Shown here in pieces: positions 14,088 to 15,188 of a stretch of DNA of 15,188 nucleotides; position 1 is the stretch's first letter, and every line of letters begins with the position of its first letter. Location of the stretch: NCBI GenBank assembly GCA_050699035.1, contig JBOHDE010000081.1, positions 1 to 15,188 on the forward strand. The letters are read 5' to 3'. Under the pieces are notes generated by a model that saw only the letters and a list, made by a program, of their open reading frames with translations, did not search any database and had not been told where the DNA came from. This DNA is from WHTB01 sp050699035. Lineage in GTDB: Bacteria; Actinomycetota; Actinomycetes; Propionibacteriales; Nocardioidaceae. Both the position numbers and the translations under genes were made by a program.

Positions 14088-14545
14088 CGGCTGCCTTCGT
14101 CGTCGAGGGTGCGGAGCAGGTCGTCGGTGAAGCGGGTGGCGTATGCCGCGAACTCCTTGGCGTCGGCCACCGGCCAGTGCTGGAGGACGGCCGCGATCTT
14201 CTCCCGTCGGCGCTGCCGGCCCTGCTCGAGTGCGTCGGCACCCGCGGAAGTGATGTGCAGCAGCGCCGCGCGGCGGTCGCCGGGGTCCTCGGTCCGCTCC
14301 ACGAAGCCGCGGTCCTGCAGGTGCTTGACGTGGCGGCTCACGGTCGACTGGTCGAGCTGCAGCTTGCCGGCGAGGTCGGACAGCCGGAGGTCGCCGTGGC
14401 ACTGCAGCATGAACAGGACTGGCCAGGTCGCGGTGTCGAGGAGGTCGCCGGGGTAGCGCCGCTTCATCTGCCGCCCGACGTGGGAGGCGAGCAGGTAGAC
14501 GGCCTCTTCGGGGGAGGACGAGGTTGGTGGGCGGTTTCCTTGCAT
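14084..14545 (-). CDS. MarR-family transcriptional repressor
   Basis: 153 residues. The winged helix-turn-helix spans LRLSDLAGKLQLDQSTVSRH (53-72), followed by KHLQDRGFVERTEDPGDRRA (74-93) with the DPxDRR wing; helices on each side make the dimer. Members usually repress their own operon and release DNA on binding a phenolic or other ligand. I place the start at the ATG 14543-14545: a -10 box TATGCT lies six bases upstream, and the longer frame begins upstream of that promoter. An operator-like dyad covers the start codon. It leads a two-gene operon with the MFS exporter. Confidence 0.9.
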   Translation of the reverse strand: MQGNRPPTSSSPEEAVYLLASHVGRQMKRRYPGDLLDTATWPVLFMLQCHGDLRLSDLAGKLQLDQSTVSRHVKHLQDRGFVERTEDPGDRRAALLHITSAGADALEQGRQRRREKIAAVLQHWPVADAKEFAAYATRFTDDLLRTLDDEGSR

Positions 14546-14581
14546 GCTGCAAGCATATGACTGGATGTGTGCGTCATGCAA
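14539..14581 (-). promoter_or_regulatory. marR promoter and MarR operator, leaderless
   Basis: On the minus strand -35 TTGCAT (14576-14581), 18 bases, -10 TATGCT (14552-14557), then six bases to ATG. The dyad CTTGCATGCTGCAAG (14539-14553, 6-bp arms, 3-base centre) overlaps the -10 edge, transcription start and start codon. A further half-site TGCAAG lies at 14577-14582 over the -35. This fits direct autorepression. Confidence 0.65.
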
Positions 14582-14591
14582 GTATTTTCCT

Positions 14592-14624
14592 CCGACGCGT
14601 CGGTCGCCGGCTGCGGGGTATGAC
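14592..14624 (+). promoter_or_regulatory. metallophosphatase promoter region with 12-bp palindrome
   Basis: TATGAC (14619-14624) sits six bases before the GTG at 14631, again the leaderless arrangement. The perfect palindrome CCGACGCGTCGG (14592-14603) covers the place where a -35 box would be; no consensus -35 is seen. The palindrome may be a regulator site or chance in GC-rich DNA. Confidence 0.4.
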
Positions 14625-14630
14625 TGGGCT

Positions 14631-15188
14631 GTGACGACGGACCCCGCACTGGTGCTCGGCCCGCTCCTCCGTTACGTCGACGAGACGATGGCCGCGGTGT
14701 GGGTGGAGGTCGGCGGCCGTGGTGAGGTCACGGTCGAGGTCGACCACGACGACGGACGGCGTACGACCCATGGCTGCGACACCTTCACCGTGCACGGTCA
14801 CCACTACGCGCTGGTCGACGTCGAGGGGCTGACGCCGGGCGGCTCCTACCCGTACACCATGGCCTTTTGCGGCGAGCGGATCTGGCCGGAGCCGGACTCG
14901 CCGTACCCCGGGAGCCGGATCCGCACGCTGGCGCCCGAGCGGGGTCTCCGTCTGGTCTTCGGCTCGTGCCGGACGAGCGTCCCCCACGATGCCGAGACCA
15001 ACCGGACGCATGGGCCTGACGTGCTGCGCGCCTACGCGCTCCACCTGCGGGGTGTCGACGTGGCCGAGTGGCCGTCGATGGTGCTGCTGCTCGGCGACCA
15101 GGTGTACGCGGACGAGACGTCGGACCAGATGCAGGAGTTCATCGCCGCGCGGCGCGACATCGAGCGGCCGCCGGGCAAGGAGCTGAAG
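14631..15188 (+). CDS. PhoD-like metallophosphatase/alkaline phosphatase D-type protein (3' end beyond window)
   Basis: Partial: 186 codons are visible and the frame is still open at the window end. The N-terminal part (LVLGPLLRYVDETMAAVWVE, VHGHHYALVDVEGLTPG, FCGERIWPEPDSPYPGSRI, RTLAP) is a beta-sandwich domain typical of this group. A metallophosphoesterase core then begins: LRLVFGSCR (residues 105-114) and LLLGDQVYADE (152-162), the GDQxYAD metal-binding block. No signal peptide is apparent, unlike classical secreted PhoD. The GTG start is inferred from TATGAC six bases upstream and the domain beginning right there. Divergent from marR, with 85 bases between the starts. Substrate unknown. 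Confidence 0.85.
   Translation, partial: MTTDPALVLGPLLRYVDETMAAVWVEVGGRGEVTVEVDHDDGRRTTHGCDTFTVHGHHYALVDVEGLTPGGSYPYTMAFCGERIWPEPDSPYPGSRIRTLAPERGLRLVFGSCRTSVPHDAETNRTHGPDVLRAYALHLRGVDVAEWPSMVLLLGDQVYADETSDQMQEFIAARRDIERPPGKELK

Noticed and set aside
14574..15044. Minus-strand open frame of 156 codons at the right end
   Set aside because: Antisense to the metallophosphatase, whose GSCR and GDQVYADE motifs make the plus strand the coding one.

Overview
The window looks like chromosomal DNA from a high-GC actinobacterium. GC content is very high throughout and GTG and TTG starts are common. Several genes sit 6-7 bases behind a TANNNT-type -10 box with no leader, and the protein set resembles Nocardioides and relatives (order Propionibacteriales). 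The genus is an inference from gene content and style. I see no rRNA, tRNA, CRISPR array, integrase or transposase.

Layout, left to right. (1) 50-2444, minus strand: a small DUF4287 protein behind a GC-rich hairpin, a membrane-anchored SGNH/GDSL hydrolase, and an APH-type phosphotransferase. (2) 2558-3928, plus: cystathionine beta-synthase (cbs). (3) 3930-9914: an accessory block between the two transsulfuration genes. It holds a Baeyer-Villiger-type flavin monooxygenase (minus, its stop one base from the cbs stop), an exported protein with ten pentads plus a collagen-like stretch (plus), a VapBC toxin-antitoxin pair (minus), msrA (minus), and a divergent MerR-regulator/transglutaminase-like operon (plus). 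(4) 9924-12448, plus: metB (cystathionine gamma-synthase), translationally coupled through a GTGA overlap to a GlmL/MutL-type actin-fold ATPase. (5) 12459-12515: a nearly perfect 57-base hairpin between convergent genes. (6) 12531-14545, minus: a MarR repressor and DHA2-family drug exporter overlapping by ATGA. (7) 14631 to the window end, plus: a PhoD-like metallophosphatase, truncated by the window edge.

How the genes work together. cbs makes cystathionine from homocysteine and serine. MetB makes cystathionine from an activated homoserine and cysteine, and some actinobacterial homologues also cleave it. The pair therefore links cysteine and methionine metabolism. MsrA repairs oxidised methionine. 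The SGNH - cbs - metB order recalls Mycobacterium tuberculosis (Rv1075c, Rv1077, Rv1079), so the material between cbs and metB looks like an accessory insertion into an old neighbourhood.

The most interesting parts are the self-regulated MerR/transglutaminase unit with a textbook 19-bp-spacer operator, the exported decapeptide-repeat/collagen fibre protein, the GlmL homologue attached to metB without any visible B12 mutase, the large hairpins at 7280-7337 and 12459-12515, and a recurring leaderless promoter design at six genes.
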